Origin: Proteiniphilum sp. | GTDB taxonomy: Bacteria > Bacteroidota > Bacteroidia > Bacteroidales > Dysgonomonadaceae | Assembly: GCA_011620695.1 (NCBI GenBank) | Contig: WOYT01000045.1 | Span: 1 to 37,999, forward strand | Direction: 5' to 3' | DNA: 37,999 bases | In this document: positions 37,901 through 37,999 of the stretch, piece after piece | Numbering within the stretch: the first letter of the stretch is position 1 | Layout of the letters: every line of letters starts with the position of its first letter | Made by a program: the position numbers and the translations under genes | The notes under the pieces: generated by a model | What the model was told of the DNA's origin: nothing | Database searches by the model: none | Seen by the model: the letters and a program-made list of their open reading frames with translations, nothing else

Positions 37901-37999
37901 CATTTGCACTAACCGGCACTTCCTGTGTTTGAAATCCCACATAAGAAATAACCAGTGTTCCATTGGTAGGAGCTGACAAAGAAAAGTTTCCATCATAAT
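34977..37999 (-). CDS. SusC/RagA-family TonB-linked transporter, N-terminus beyond the window
   Basis: About 1007 residues are visible. The frame stays open to the right edge, where YDGNFSLSAPTNG belongs to the carboxypeptidase-regulatory-like domain, so the signal peptide and perhaps 50-80 residues are missing. The TonB-box region is LEELVVTALGI. The plug has ITREKKALGYAVQEL, NTPLYVVDGMPV and IESVNILKGQAASALYGMRASNG, the wording of the SusC branch that pairs with SusD_2 proteins. The barrel ends in GIGLNVKF with the terminal Phe expected for BAM recognition. It is cotranscribed with the downstream SusD_2 gene. Whether an STN domain precedes it cannot be seen. The substrate is unknown. Confidence 0.93.
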   Translation of the reverse strand, partial: YDGNFSLSAPTNGTLVISYVGFQTQEVPVSANVRVVLREDSEVLEELVVTALGITREKKALGYAVQELRADELVQAANNNLTTALQGKVSGIEVTPSSGMPGASAKLTIRGSRSFTGDNTPLYVVDGMPVASTSDMSTGNSVTGSDFATRSIDIDPNDIESVNILKGQAASALYGMRASNGVVVITTKSGKGARKGKPEVTYNTSFSFDVLSATPDLQTEYAQGTGGRYGWNSSMSWGPKISELPNDPTYGGNTDNANTERDGKKEGMYYVRQRAIAGLDPWVKPQVYDNVGEFFQTGYVWNNSLNIAQGFENGNYSFSFGNSTAEGIVPSTGMDRYNAKFSAEAKLHENWKTGFSGNYIASELSKQTGANNGIVATVFPAPPSYDLAGIPNHYEGDPYRQNTYRGTGGFDGAYWAVEHNKFTEATHRFFGNTYVQYSTKLNSSNKTLDLKYQFGDDSYTTNYDDVWGYGHSNGRGEADHYAVTVNQFNSLFTANFRWDINEDLIFDALAGNEAIHTTRKFTEAYGLNFNFPGWNHIDNASVYQATDTYRRTRTVGTFANVGFSYRNYLFLNGTGRYDVVSTMPRGNRSFFYPSVSLGFIFTELESLKNEVLTFGKIRASYAEVGQAGTYYDSYYLTPVYGGGFSSGTPISYPVGSVVAYTLNSTVYDPNLKPQNTKSYEIGSDLTFLNGLLSLNYTFSRQNVKDQIFEVPLAGSTGSGSLVTNGGSIHTNVHEFTLGMNPVKQTNFNWDFAFNFSKIDNYVDELAPGVNNIFLGGFVEPQVRAGIGYKFPVIYGVSYLRNEEGQIVVDENGFPQAGPLDVIGTVSPDFQLGFNTTFDLYKFRLSAVLDWRHGGKMYAGTATMLDYYGVSQYSADLRNSDTFMFIEDAVKVTGTDSEGNLTYAPNDIEIESTNAFAYLNAMNNISESFVIDNSYVKLREIALSYPILDKEKVRLSANVFARNLILWSAIKGFDPEASQGNNNMSGAFERFSLPSTSSYGIGLNVKF

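Noticed and set aside
1-37999. CRISPR array, tRNA, rRNA, insertion sequence or prophage
   Set aside because: No regularly spaced repeats, cloverleaf-like sequences, transposase or phage structural genes were seen on reading both strands.

Overview
The window is chromosomal DNA from a member of the Bacteroidota, most likely order Bacteroidales. The evidence is two SusC/RagA-SusD/RagB pairs, a protease with a type IX secretion (T9SS) C-terminal domain beside a PorV-like protein, a eukaryote-like GT3 glycogen synthase, the DUF4954 and DUF3244 families, and several promoters of the Bacteroidota form TTTG-N19-21-TAnnTTTG. No rRNA, tRNA, CRISPR array, insertion sequence or prophage gene was seen.

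Region 1 (1-18.4 kb, visibly GC-rich) is core genome. It opens with the end of a YfcE-type phosphoesterase, convergent with a LysE-type exporter. Then come purL, a hotdog thioesterase and dprA, closely spaced on the + strand. After a hairpin follow recA, a DUF4954 protein and cysE, also closely spaced. cysE overlaps tail to tail with mfd. mfd diverges from a GT3 glycogen synthase across a perfect 14-bp inverted repeat that holds both -7 boxes. An alpha-glucan phosphorylase follows, so synthesis and breakdown of glycogen lie side by side. A strong hairpin terminator at about 18.4 kb closes the region.

Region 2 (18.5-25.7 kb, less GC-rich, all genes on the - strand) reads, in transcription order: a three-gene operon with a clear promoter (an unrecognised secreted protein, an S8 subtilase with both a lipobox and a T9SS sorting domain, and a PorV/PorQ-like outer-membrane protein overlapping the protease stop by 4 bp); a TPR-transmembrane-HTH regulator; and a DUF3244 secreted protein overlapping a short AraC-type regulator. 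This looks like a self-contained surface-protease module with its own export partner, and it is the most interesting part of the window.

Region 3 (25.7-38 kb, AT-rich toward the end, all - strand) has two SusCD-type import loci. One is complete: SusC, SusD, a Calx-beta lipoprotein and an FN3/Ig-like lipoprotein, ending in a good terminator. The other is a SusD_2-family lipoprotein and a SusC cut by the right edge of the window. No glycoside hydrolase, polysaccharide lyase or sulfatase is visible. With the adjacent protease, peptide or protein uptake (RagAB-like) is at least as plausible as glycan uptake; this is inference.
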